In this document: positions 1 through 5,558 of the stretch, piece by piece
Layout of the letters: the number at the start of each line of letters is the position of its first letter
Position numbering within the stretch: position 1 is the stretch's first letter
DNA from: JBEIDK01 sp040383485
GTDB taxonomy: Bacteria; Bacteroidota; Bacteroidia; UBA4408
NCBI GenBank assembly: GCA_040383485.1
Contig: JBEIDK010000182.1
Coordinates: forward strand, 1 to 5,558
Length of the DNA stretch: 5,558 nt
Direction: 5' to 3'
The notes under the pieces: model-generated
Told to the model about the DNA's origin: nothing
The model's database searches: none
The model's input: only the letters and a program-made list of their open reading frames with translations
Translations under genes and position numbers: made by a program

Positions 1-1284
1 ATCAAGGTTTAATCCTTTCGAAAATTTCTCTATTTGTCTAAATTTATTACCGATTGCACTATTCCTACTTTTTGGGAAAAGCCCAATAACAGGTTGTACA
101 TTTTTGATGACATTGTTTGAGAATGATTTGAGCCTAGCCCTACGTTCAGCTTCGTGCTTGTTATATCCAGCAAATAATTCATCGGCACCATCGCCCGAAA
201 GGGCTACCGTTACATGTTTTCGGGTTTCCTTGCTCAATATGAAAACATTTAATGCCGATGAGTCGGCGAATGGCTCATCAATGTAATCGAGTGTATCGTA
301 TAAATTTTCGAACAAATCTGAATTCTTAAGTGAGAAAACTGTGTGGTTGGTATTGTATTTTTTTGAAACGAGTTTTGCATAACTTGTCTCATCAAACAGT
401 TTTTCATCAGCAAAGCCAATGCTAAATGTGTTCAGGTGTTTGGTATGTTGTGCTGCAAGTGCTGTTATAACAGAAGAATCAATTCCTCCACTTAAAAAGC
501 TACCAAGAGGCACATCCGAAATTAACCTTCGCTGCACAGATTCATCAAGTAAAGAATAAAGCTTTTTCTTGGCATCTTCATAACTAATATCATCATGAAC
601 ACCTTCTGTATATGGGATTGAATAGAAGGCACTTTGGGTGATTTTTTTATTCTTAATAAGTATGTAATTGCCTTGTAATAGCTTATGCACTCCTTTGAAA
701 ATGCTATGAGGAGCAGGTATATAATTTAAATGAAAGTATGTGAGAACCGAACTAAAATCTAATTCTTTTTTAAATTCAAATTCAATTAAAGATTTTAGTT
801 CACTTGCAAAAATGAAATGTGAATCATCGCATAAAAAATACAATGGCTTTATACCACTTCTATCGCGTGCAATAAAAATATCTTCGGTTTCCTTATCATA
901 GATTGCAAATGCAAAAAAACCATTGATTTTTTTTAAGCATTCAATCCCGTCGATTAAATAAAGGTAAAGCAGAATTTCTGTATCCGAGTTTGACCTTAGT
1001 TTGTAACCATTATTAATGACATATTGCTTATGTTCATTATAATTAAAAAACTCGCCATTAAAAACTATTGTATATCTGCCTGATGCATCAGAAAACGGCT
1101 GGTGTGCAGCATTTGAAGTGTCAATAATTGACAAGCGAGCATGACCTAAAGCAGTGTTTAAATGATGATAGGTTGCAATATTATCAGGGCCACGTCTATT
1201 TAGTTTAGAGGTAGCTTTTTCAATGAGTGATAACTTGTTTTTATGTGATGAATTAAATATAGTTATACCTGCAATTCCACACAT
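1..1284 (-). CDS. asnB: Asparagine synthase (glutamine-hydrolysing), N-terminal 428 residues, 3' end outside window
   Basis: Class II glutamine amidotransferase fused to an ATP-dependent synthetase: ammonia from glutamine amidates a beta-aspartyl-AMP to give asparagine, in the cytoplasm. The frame is open from the ATG at 1284 to the left edge, giving 428 residues; the family usually has about 550-650, so roughly the last third is missing. The start is fixed by MCGIAGI, which puts the nucleophile Cys at residue 2, exposed once Met is removed. Glutaminase motifs follow: RRGPD (30-34), ARLSIID (49-55), NGEFFNY (76-82), SDTE (100-103) and RDRSGIKPL (140-148). The Gln-binding Arg50, Asn76, Glu78 and Asp101 match those known in E. 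coli AsnB. The synthetase domain carries the ATP-pyrophosphatase loop SGGIDSS (265-271), DEPFADSSA near 337-345 and SGDGADELFAGY (363-374). It lies 50 bp downstream of the M16 gene and may be co-transcribed with it. A paralogue amidating a sugar acid in polysaccharide synthesis remains possible. Confidence 0.95.
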   Translation of the reverse strand, partial: MCGIAGITIFNSSHKNKLSLIEKATSKLNRRGPDNIATYHHLNTALGHARLSIIDTSNAAHQPFSDASGRYTIVFNGEFFNYNEHKQYVINNGYKLRSNSDTEILLYLYLIDGIECLKKINGFFAFAIYDKETEDIFIARDRSGIKPLYFLCDDSHFIFASELKSLIEFEFKKELDFSSVLTYFHLNYIPAPHSIFKGVHKLLQGNYILIKNKKITQSAFYSIPYTEGVHDDISYEDAKKKLYSLLDESVQRRLISDVPLGSFLSGGIDSSVITALAAQHTKHLNTFSIGFADEKLFDETSYAKLVSKKYNTNHTVFSLKNSDLFENLYDTLDYIDEPFADSSALNVFILSKETRKHVTVALSGDGADELFAGYNKHEAERRARLKSFSNNVIKNVQPVIGLFPKSRNSAIGNKFRQIEKFSKGLNLD

Positions 1285-1326
1285 TATTCTTTAATTTTAT
1301 TGATACTTTAATATTTTAATTTATTT

Positions 1327-1334
1327 CAAATTTA
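1327..1334 (-). promoter_or_regulatory. Possible internal promoter -7 element before asnB
   Basis: The minus strand reads TAAATTTG, an exact match to the Bacteroidota -7 consensus TAnnTTTG, just after the TAA stop of the M16 gene. A start about 7 bases downstream would give a leader of some 35 bases before the asnB ATG. No TTG is present at the expected -33 spacing and the spacer is almost all A/T, so chance is a real explanation. If real, asnB could be transcribed separately from the peptidase gene. Confidence 0.25.
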
Positions 1335-2573
1335 TTAGTTGAGTCTTTTGTAATAGAGGGTATTGCTGTTCTCATTATTTATATAAAGGTTAGCTACATT
1401 TTTTATATCCTCTGCTTTCATATTGATGTAAAATTCAATTTCGGTATTAGCCAAGTTTGCATCTCCCATTAGTTCGGAAGTTGCAAGGTTTAAGGCTTTG
1501 TTTGTAATGCTTGTTTCCGAAAAGGCATGAATGCTTTCAATTTTATTTTTTATTTTTTGAAGTTCATGATCTTCGAGGATGGTTGACTTCATTTTTTCTA
1601 GTTCTATATTAATAGAATTTTCAGCTGTTTCAAAAGTTACATCATCCGAAAGTTTACCTGAAACCACGAACAAACCTTCATCAGAATCACCAGTTAAATA
1701 GGCATTGATTTCAGTAAACAACTTTTGTTCTTTCACTAATGAATTATATAATCTTGCAGAGTCACCATTACTTAAAATATCGCTGATAACATCCATACAA
1801 TAATAATTGGGGTGTTTTCGATTACACATGTTATAGGCTTTATAAATTGCATTTTGAGGAACATCACGTTCAACAGTTAGTTTTCTTGCCTCAGTCTGTG
1901 CTGGCTCTTTTGGTAAGTGTCTTAGCTTTTTATTTTGTTTAGGAATGTTTTCAAACCATTTGGCGCATAATTCTTTTGTAGCATCCAATTCAATGTTTCC
2001 TGCAATAACTAATACTGCATTTTCAGGGTGATAATGGTTTTTAAAAAATGATTTCACGTCTTCAATGGTTGCATCTTCTATGTGTTTAATTTCTTTACCA
2101 ATAGTATTCCATTTGTAAGGATGAACTTGATAACACAGAGGCTTTAGCAATAGCCATACATCGCCGTAAGGTTGATTTAAATAGCGTTGCTTAAACTCTT
2201 CAATAACCACATTTCTTTGAACTTCTAATGATTTTTCAGAAAATGCTAAACTTAACATTCTATCGCTTTCTAACCAGAATGCAGTTTCAACGTTGGCCGC
2301 AGGTAATGTTAAGTAATAATTAGTAATGTCATTAGTAGTAAATGCATTATTTTCTCCACCTACTCGTTGCAGTGGCTCATCGTAGTTTGGAATATGAACA
2401 CTTCCTCCGAACATGAGGTGCTCAAACAAGTGTGCAAAACCAGTTTTTGATTCATCCTCATCACGTGCACCTACATCGTATAAAATATTCATACAAACCA
2501 ATGGTGTTGAAACATCATGATGATGTATCACCTTTAAACCATTATTTAAAGTAAATTTCGAAAAATTAATCAT
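1335..2573 (-). CDS. M16 family zinc peptidase, HxxEH-bearing subunit
   Basis: Predicted zinc metallopeptidase of family M16 (pitrilysin/mitochondrial processing peptidase type), 412 residues, half the length of one-chain members. The inverted zinc motif HLFEH is at 48-52, with His48 and His52 as ligands and Glu51 as catalytic base; the third ligand is most likely Glu126 in VVIEEF. Other family marks are NNAFTTND (75-82), TNYY (84-87), QPYG (134-137), HPYKW (151-155) and the second-domain segment around ARLYNSLV (273-280). I chose the ATG at 2573. A TTG 27 bp upstream (2600) would add nine residues, but it overlaps a likely promoter and MINFSKFTLNNGLKV is the usual family opening. No signal peptide or lipobox is seen, so it is probably cytoplasmic. 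The Arg/Tyr substrate-binding pair expected in the second domain of self-sufficient M16 enzymes is not evident, suggesting a partner subunit encoded elsewhere. Its substrate is unknown. The asnB start follows 50 bp downstream; upstream it is divergent from the MBOAT gene. Confidence 0.9.
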   Translation of the reverse strand: MINFSKFTLNNGLKVIHHHDVSTPLVCMNILYDVGARDEDESKTGFAHLFEHLMFGGSVHIPNYDEPLQRVGGENNAFTTNDITNYYLTLPAANVETAFWLESDRMLSLAFSEKSLEVQRNVVIEEFKQRYLNQPYGDVWLLLKPLCYQVHPYKWNTIGKEIKHIEDATIEDVKSFFKNHYHPENAVLVIAGNIELDATKELCAKWFENIPKQNKKLRHLPKEPAQTEARKLTVERDVPQNAIYKAYNMCNRKHPNYYCMDVISDILSNGDSARLYNSLVKEQKLFTEINAYLTGDSDEGLFVVSGKLSDDVTFETAENSINIELEKMKSTILEDHELQKIKNKIESIHAFSETSITNKALNLATSELMGDANLANTEIEFYINMKAEDIKNVANLYINNENSNTLYYKRLN

Positions 2574-2586
2574 ACAAAAAATTAGG

Positions 2587-2620
2587 TTGCAAAGTAGCAA
2601 TTAAGGTTTGTTATAAGCAA
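2587..2620 (-). promoter_or_regulatory. Candidate promoter of the M16-asnB pair
   Basis: Read on the minus strand, a TTG (2620-2618) is followed after 21 bases by TACTTTGCAA (2596-2587). This resembles the Bacteroidota promoter, TTG at -33 and TAnnTTTG at -7 separated by 17-23 bases, but the -7 box is imperfect (one base fewer between TA and TTTG). The ATG chosen for the peptidase begins 13 bases past the box, so the leader would be very short. The position supports the ATG at 2573 over the upstream TTG at 2600. This is inference from consensus only. Confidence 0.35.
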
Positions 2621-2655
2621 CCAAAACAATCTATTTTTTAATTGATAGATTAATT

Positions 2656-2663
2656 TATTTTTG
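2656..2663 (+). promoter_or_regulatory. Candidate -7 element for the MBOAT-SGNH operon
   Basis: TATTTTTG is an exact match to the Bacteroidota -7 consensus TAnnTTTG and lies 24 bases before the MBOAT ATG, which would place transcription start near 2669 with a leader of about 18 bases. No TTG is found at the right distance for a -33 box; the closest TTG (2642-2644) is too near. A purine-rich GGAAG at 2676-2680, seven bases before the ATG, may serve as a weak ribosome binding site. In DNA this rich in T the match could be chance. Confidence 0.35.
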
Positions 2664-2687
2664 AAACTTTAATGTGGAAGATATTAT

Positions 2688-4103
2688 ATGTTGTTTAATT
2701 CATTTCAATTTCTAGTTTTTTTTCCACTAGTAACTTTATTGTATTATTTATTGCCTCACAAATTTCGTTTGGCATTATTACTTGTTGCAAGTTGTTACTT
2801 CTATATTTTTTTCAAGCCTATTTATATTCTGATTCTATTTTCAACAATTGTTGTTGATTATTTAGTTGGCATTTATCTTGAAAAATTATCTGGGAAAAGA
2901 AGAAGACTGCTGCTTTTGTTAAGCATAGTTGCTAATATAGGAGCCCTTGCTAGCTTTAAGTATTGGAATTTTTTAAATGATGCATTGACCAATATATGCG
3001 GTGTTATTCAACTAGAAAATCCTATTCCTTATCTAGATATTCTGCTACCTATAGGACTTTCATTTCATACCTTTCAAGCGTTGAGTTATACTTTCGAGGT
3101 TTATAGAGGAAAGCAGAAAGCAGAAAAACATTTAGGCATATATGCTTTATATGTTATGTTCTATCCTCAATTAGTTGCTGGACCTATCGAAAGGCCGCAA
3201 AATATGATTCATCAATTTTACGAGAAGCATTCATTCGATTACCAATTATTTGCAGAAGGATTGAAAAGAATGTTGTGGGGTTTTTTTAAGAAAATTGTAG
3301 TGGCTGATAACCTTTCAAGAATTGTGAATTTATATTTCGATAATCCAGAGCAACATACTGGTTCAATGTTACTAGTCTCTACCCTTTTTTTTGCATTTCA
3401 AATTTATTGTGACTTTTCTGGTTATAGCGATATTGCCATTGGAAGTGCACAATGCATGGGTTTCAAGTTAATGCGTAATTTTAATTTACCATACTTTTCA
3501 AAAAGTATTTCTGAATTTTGGTCGAGGTGGCATATATCACTTTCTACATGGTTTAAAGATTATTTATATATACCACTTGGAGGCAATAGGGTAAGCAAGA
3601 ATAGATGGATTTTAAATATTCTAACAGTGTTTATAATTAGTGGTTTATGGCATGGCGCAAATATTACATTTATTATTTGGGGACTATCGCACGGTATTTT
3701 AATAATAGCTGAAAGCTATTTTAAGAAGTTGAAAGTAACAGCTCACATACCTAATTTTTTTAAAATTTTAGTAACCTTTTTGTTTATAATGTTCGCATGG
3801 ATATTTTTTAGGGCTACTAGCTTAATGAATGCCGTAACTATTTTAAAAAAAATATTCTTTATAGATTTGATTGATATGATTAAGGCATACTCTGAAATTG
3901 CAAGTTTTGGTAACCTTAAATTTGCAATAATTTGTGGCATTGTTACTTTATTTGCATTAACTGATAAACTAATTTCAAGACTACTAAATAAAGAGTACCA
4001 ATTGGCTTACTTTACTAATTTAGCCTTATTTTCTTCAATGCTTGTAGCAATTATCTTATTTGGCTTTTATGGTGATACGAAATTTATTTATTTTCAATTC
4101 TAA
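2688..4103 (+). CDS. MBOAT family membrane O-acyltransferase (AlgI/DltB type)
   Basis: Polytopic inner-membrane acyltransferase of 471 residues, a typical AlgI length, with about ten to twelve hydrophobic segments spread over its length. Family members take an acyl group, usually acetyl, from a cytoplasmic donor and move it across the membrane for O-acylation of an extracytoplasmic glycan. The opening MLFNSFQFLVFFP is characteristic and fixes the start. Conserved blocks are YPQLVAGPIERP (159-170), YCDFSGYSDIA (240-250), EFWSRWHISLSTWF (276-289), DYLYIPLGGNR (291-301) and SGLWHGA (318-324). His322 in the WHG block is the invariant MBOAT histidine thought to be catalytic; His282 lies in the conserved RWH block. 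Nothing looks truncated. The SGNH-like gene begins directly after its stop, so the two are almost certainly one transcript and act together. AlgI is the nearest named relative, but no alginate genes are in view, so I give no symbol; donor and acceptor cannot be read from the sequence. Confidence 0.95.
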   Translation: MLFNSFQFLVFFPLVTLLYYLLPHKFRLALLLVASCYFYIFFKPIYILILFSTIVVDYLVGIYLEKLSGKRRRLLLLLSIVANIGALASFKYWNFLNDALTNICGVIQLENPIPYLDILLPIGLSFHTFQALSYTFEVYRGKQKAEKHLGIYALYVMFYPQLVAGPIERPQNMIHQFYEKHSFDYQLFAEGLKRMLWGFFKKIVVADNLSRIVNLYFDNPEQHTGSMLLVSTLFFAFQIYCDFSGYSDIAIGSAQCMGFKLMRNFNLPYFSKSISEFWSRWHISLSTWFKDYLYIPLGGNRVSKNRWILNILTVFIISGLWHGANITFIIWGLSHGILIIAESYFKKLKVTAHIPNFFKILVTFLFIMFAWIFFRATSLMNAVTILKKIFFIDLIDMIKAYSEIASFGNLKFAIICGIVTLFALTDKLISRLLNKEYQLAYFTNLALFSSMLVAIILFGFYGDTKFIYFQF

Positions 4104-5060
4104 ATGAAATTAATAAAAAATATTTTAATTTTTCTTGTTTGTTCTTTTTCAATTTACATATCAATTCTATTTCTATTAGTTAGGTTACAATATAAAAATA
4201 GTAGGTTGATATATTCTGCAGTAGATGCAACGAGTGTGAAAGGAGGGGATAATTATAGAAGATTTCATGAGTTTGACGTAGATAAGAATTACGATTTGAT
4301 AATTTTAGGTTCGTCACATGCATATCGTGGATATGATATTCATAATTTCGACAGCATTGGCCTGAAATCCTATAATCTAGGCTCGAGTGCTCAAAGCATT
4401 GGCCTTACTAATATTCTAGCAAAAAACTTAATCAATAAAAAAAACACCAAGAGAGTTATTTTGGAAATTTATCAAAACTCATTTGTGAAAAATAAAGCAA
4501 CCTTAGAAGATGCCTCCATTTTAATTGCAAACGTAAAAGAAAATGGACTAGCTTTTAAAATTGCATTAAATAACAATGATGTTAGGAGTTACAATCATTT
4601 TTTTATTCGTGTATTATCAGATACTCAAATGCCGAAAAAATCAATTGATGATGGAGATTACTATAAAGGTTACTGCTCAACCAATAAAAAAATAATTAAT
4701 GTAGATTCAATTACCAAGGCAATAAAAACAAACCCAAAGTCCTGGAAAAATTCAGAGATAGATACTGATAAGTTGAAGGACTTAGATATGCTAATTAAAT
4801 ATTTAAAGTCGGAATCAATTAAGGCAGTTGTTTGCAGTCATTATACACCGATTGAAACAGATAGGTTTATTGAAAAATTAGTTTCATCGCAAATTGAAAA
4901 AGTTTGTAACGCTAATGGAGTTAAATATTTAAATTATATGTTTAAGCATAATATAAACACACAAAATAATTTTTCTGACCATCATCATTTGAACATGAAT
5001 GGCGTTAAGAATTATAATTTACGATTGATTAGGGACCTTAAAGAAATAGGATTTTTTTAA
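4104..5060 (+). CDS. Membrane-anchored SGNH-hydrolase-like protein, putative glycan O-acyltransferase or esterase
   Basis: 318-residue protein with one N-terminal hydrophobic segment (about 5-27) after a short Lys-containing start, then a soluble domain presumably in the periplasm. The domain has SGNH-type marks: a block I-like ILGSSHAYRG (67-76), with Ser70 or Ser71 as the likely nucleophile; a block II-like YNLGSSAQS (90-98); and near the C-terminus SDHHHLNMNG (291-300), where Asp292 and His295 have the D-x-x-H spacing of the block V catalytic pair. The gene starts immediately after the MBOAT stop (TAAATG), with no clear ribosome site, so translation is probably coupled. MBOAT proteins commonly pair with such SGNH partners (DltD, AlgJ, AlgX), which transfer or trim the acyl group. 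I do not recognise a named family: it is smaller than AlgX and lacks an obvious carbohydrate-binding domain. An uncoupled esterase is the main alternative. Its last four bases overlap the convergent TPR gene. Confidence 0.85.
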   Translation: MKLIKNILIFLVCSFSIYISILFLLVRLQYKNSRLIYSAVDATSVKGGDNYRRFHEFDVDKNYDLIILGSSHAYRGYDIHNFDSIGLKSYNLGSSAQSIGLTNILAKNLINKKNTKRVILEIYQNSFVKNKATLEDASILIANVKENGLAFKIALNNNDVRSYNHFFIRVLSDTQMPKKSIDDGDYYKGYCSTNKKIINVDSITKAIKTNPKSWKNSEIDTDKLKDLDMLIKYLKSESIKAVVCSHYTPIETDRFIEKLVSSQIEKVCNANGVKYLNYMFKHNINTQNNFSDHHHLNMNGVKNYNLRLIRDLKEIGFF

Positions 5061-5371
5061 TCTTCCAGTCCTAGCAGTAGTTCGTTTAATTCACCTTCGG
5101 CTTTTTTATTTTTTTGACTTTTAGCAATATCAATTCCAGAATTTAAAATATTTATAGCTGCTTCTAATGCGTTTGTTGCAACAAGCATTTGTGCTAGCTT
5201 TAAGTATAAGCCAAGGTAGTTTGGATTTATTTTTTGAATATGATAAAGTATTTCTATTGCTTTTGAAATATTGTTTTCTTTTTCCAACTCCAATGATAAG
5301 GCATAATTCAAGAATTCATCATCAGGTGTTTCTTCAAGCATTTTTAAAATGGCTTGCTTACGATTATCCAT
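5057..5371 (-). CDS. Small tetratricopeptide repeat (TPR) protein
   Basis: 104-residue, largely helical protein with no signal peptide or membrane segment, so probably cytoplasmic. Two TPR units can be read: about 19-52 (FLNYALSLELEK, then the AIEIL helix, closing at NPNY) and about 53-86 (LYLKLAQMLV, then ALEAAINIL). A charged C-terminal helix with NKKAEGELNELL follows. The opening with D-D-E-F-x-x-Y-A-L-x-L-E and the C-terminal A-x-x-E-L match a small TPR family that I recall as widespread in Bacteroidota; this is from memory, not a search. TPRs bind proteins or peptides; no specific role is known to me. The start at 5371 is the only ATG giving the complete first helix; no Shine-Dalgarno precedes it. 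It converges on the SGNH gene, sharing 4 bp including both TAA stops, so it is not part of that operon. Confidence 0.88.
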   Translation of the reverse strand: MDNRKQAILKMLEETPDDEFLNYALSLELEKENNISKAIEILYHIQKINPNYLGLYLKLAQMLVATNALEAAINILNSGIDIAKSQKNKKAEGELNELLLGLED

Positions 5372-5440
5372 TTATTTATTAATTATTGATGTAAATAAAA
5401 CACAATTTATTATTTAATAGAATGTTATTACTAGGGTTCT

Positions 5441-5460
5441 ATTTGTATGCTTTTACAAAT
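5441..5460. repeat. Perfect 7-bp inverted repeat, possible operator
   Basis: ATTTGTA (5441-5447) and TACAAAT (5454-5460) are exact inverted copies around a 6-base spacer TGCTTT. Each arm has a single G/C pair, so an RNA hairpin would be weak and a terminator role is unlikely. It sits 41 bases before the ATG of the partial gene at 5502 and 69 bases upstream of the TPR start, between two divergent genes, a plausible place for a dimeric regulator to bind. Chance is also possible in DNA this rich in A/T. Confidence 0.35.
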
Positions 5461-5501
5461 TTTAAGAATGCCTTGAATAAATTATTTTTAGCTTCGCCCA
5501 A

Positions 5502-5558
5502 ATGAAAATTAAAGAAATGAATAAATCAAACATCTTTTTGAGTATAGTTGTTCTGTTA
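5502..5558 (+). CDS. N-terminal 19 codons of an exported or membrane protein (partial)
   Basis: An open frame starts at ATG 5502 and runs off the right edge, reading MKIKEMNKSNIFLSIVVLL. Three Lys in the first eight residues followed by an unbroken hydrophobic run from about residue 11 is the pattern of a Sec signal peptide or a first membrane anchor. A second Met at residue 6 (5517) is an equally possible start. The ATG follows a 130-bp AT-rich spacer; TATTTTTA at 5483-5490 differs by one base from the Bacteroidota -7 consensus, with no -33 partner found. The mature protein is outside the window, so no family can be assigned. Confidence 0.6.
   Translation, partial: MKIKEMNKSNIFLSIVVLL

Noticed and set aside
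104..286. A 60-codon plus-strand open frame
   Set aside because: It lies wholly inside asnB on the opposite strand, over the conserved SGDGADELFAGY and DEPFADSSA coding region; the asnB motifs explain the sequence and the product has no recognisable features.
2574..2600. TTG start extending the M16 protein by nine residues, with a lipoprotein-like Cys
   Set aside because: MLLCNLIFC lacks a positively charged start and a proper lipobox, overlaps the likely promoter, and the family normally begins near the ATG at 2573.
2638..2653. TTAAT-N6-ATTAA inverted repeat before the MBOAT gene
   Set aside because: Five A/T-only pairs in an A/T-rich spacer are expected by chance and do not extend.
3743..3940. 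A 65-codon minus-strand open frame
   Set aside because: It is antisense to the MBOAT gene; its Ile/Lys-rich product mirrors the A/T-rich membrane-segment codons of the real gene.
5167..5382. A 71-codon plus-strand open frame
   Set aside because: It is antisense to the TPR gene, whose two repeats and family-typical ends are convincing; the plus-strand product has no support.
5372..5440. Possible small gene or RNA between the TPR gene and the inverted repeat
   Set aside because: No convincing start with a sustained frame on either strand, no stable hairpin and no recognisable RNA motif.

Overview
The window looks like chromosomal DNA from an AT-rich member of the Bacteroidota, most likely uncultured or environmental. 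Three things point there: a strongly A/T-biased sequence in which all four visible stop codons are TAA, starts mostly without a good Shine-Dalgarno and with a few TAnnTTTG-like promoter cores, and a small two-TPR protein of a type I know from this phylum. The species cannot be named from the sequence. Six protein genes are visible, two of them cut by the window edges. I see no rRNA or tRNA gene, insertion sequence, CRISPR array or phage gene.

Layout. Positions 1-1284 (minus) hold the first 428 codons of an asparagine synthase (asnB), running off the left edge. Upstream of it on the same strand, after a 50-bp gap, lies a half-size M16 zinc peptidase (1335-2573), so the peptidase gene is transcribed first and asnB second. 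A 114-bp divergent spacer (2574-2687) separates this pair from a plus-strand pair: an MBOAT membrane O-acyltransferase of the AlgI/DltB type (2688-4103) and a membrane-anchored SGNH-hydrolase-like protein (4104-5060). The ATG of the second follows the TAA of the first directly. A minus-strand 104-residue TPR protein (5057-5371) converges on this pair with a 4-bp overlap. Then comes a 130-bp AT-rich spacer (5372-5501) with a perfect 7-bp inverted repeat. Last are the first 19 codons of a plus-strand gene whose start resembles a signal peptide or membrane anchor (5502-5558).

How the genes may work together. The clearest functional unit is the MBOAT/SGNH pair. By analogy with AlgI-AlgJ/AlgX and DltB-DltD, the MBOAT protein would pass an acyl group, probably acetyl, across the inner membrane and the SGNH protein would place it on, or remove it from, an extracytoplasmic glycan. 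The glycan cannot be identified because no glycosyltransferase is in view. AsnB is a complete-looking glutamine-dependent amidotransferase as far as it can be read. Such genes make asparagine but also sit in surface-polysaccharide loci, so a link to the acylation pair is possible but unproven. The M16 protein is a zinc-bearing subunit that appears to need a partner not encoded here. The neighbourhood looks like housekeeping or cell-surface functions. The least described element is the MBOAT/SGNH cassette.
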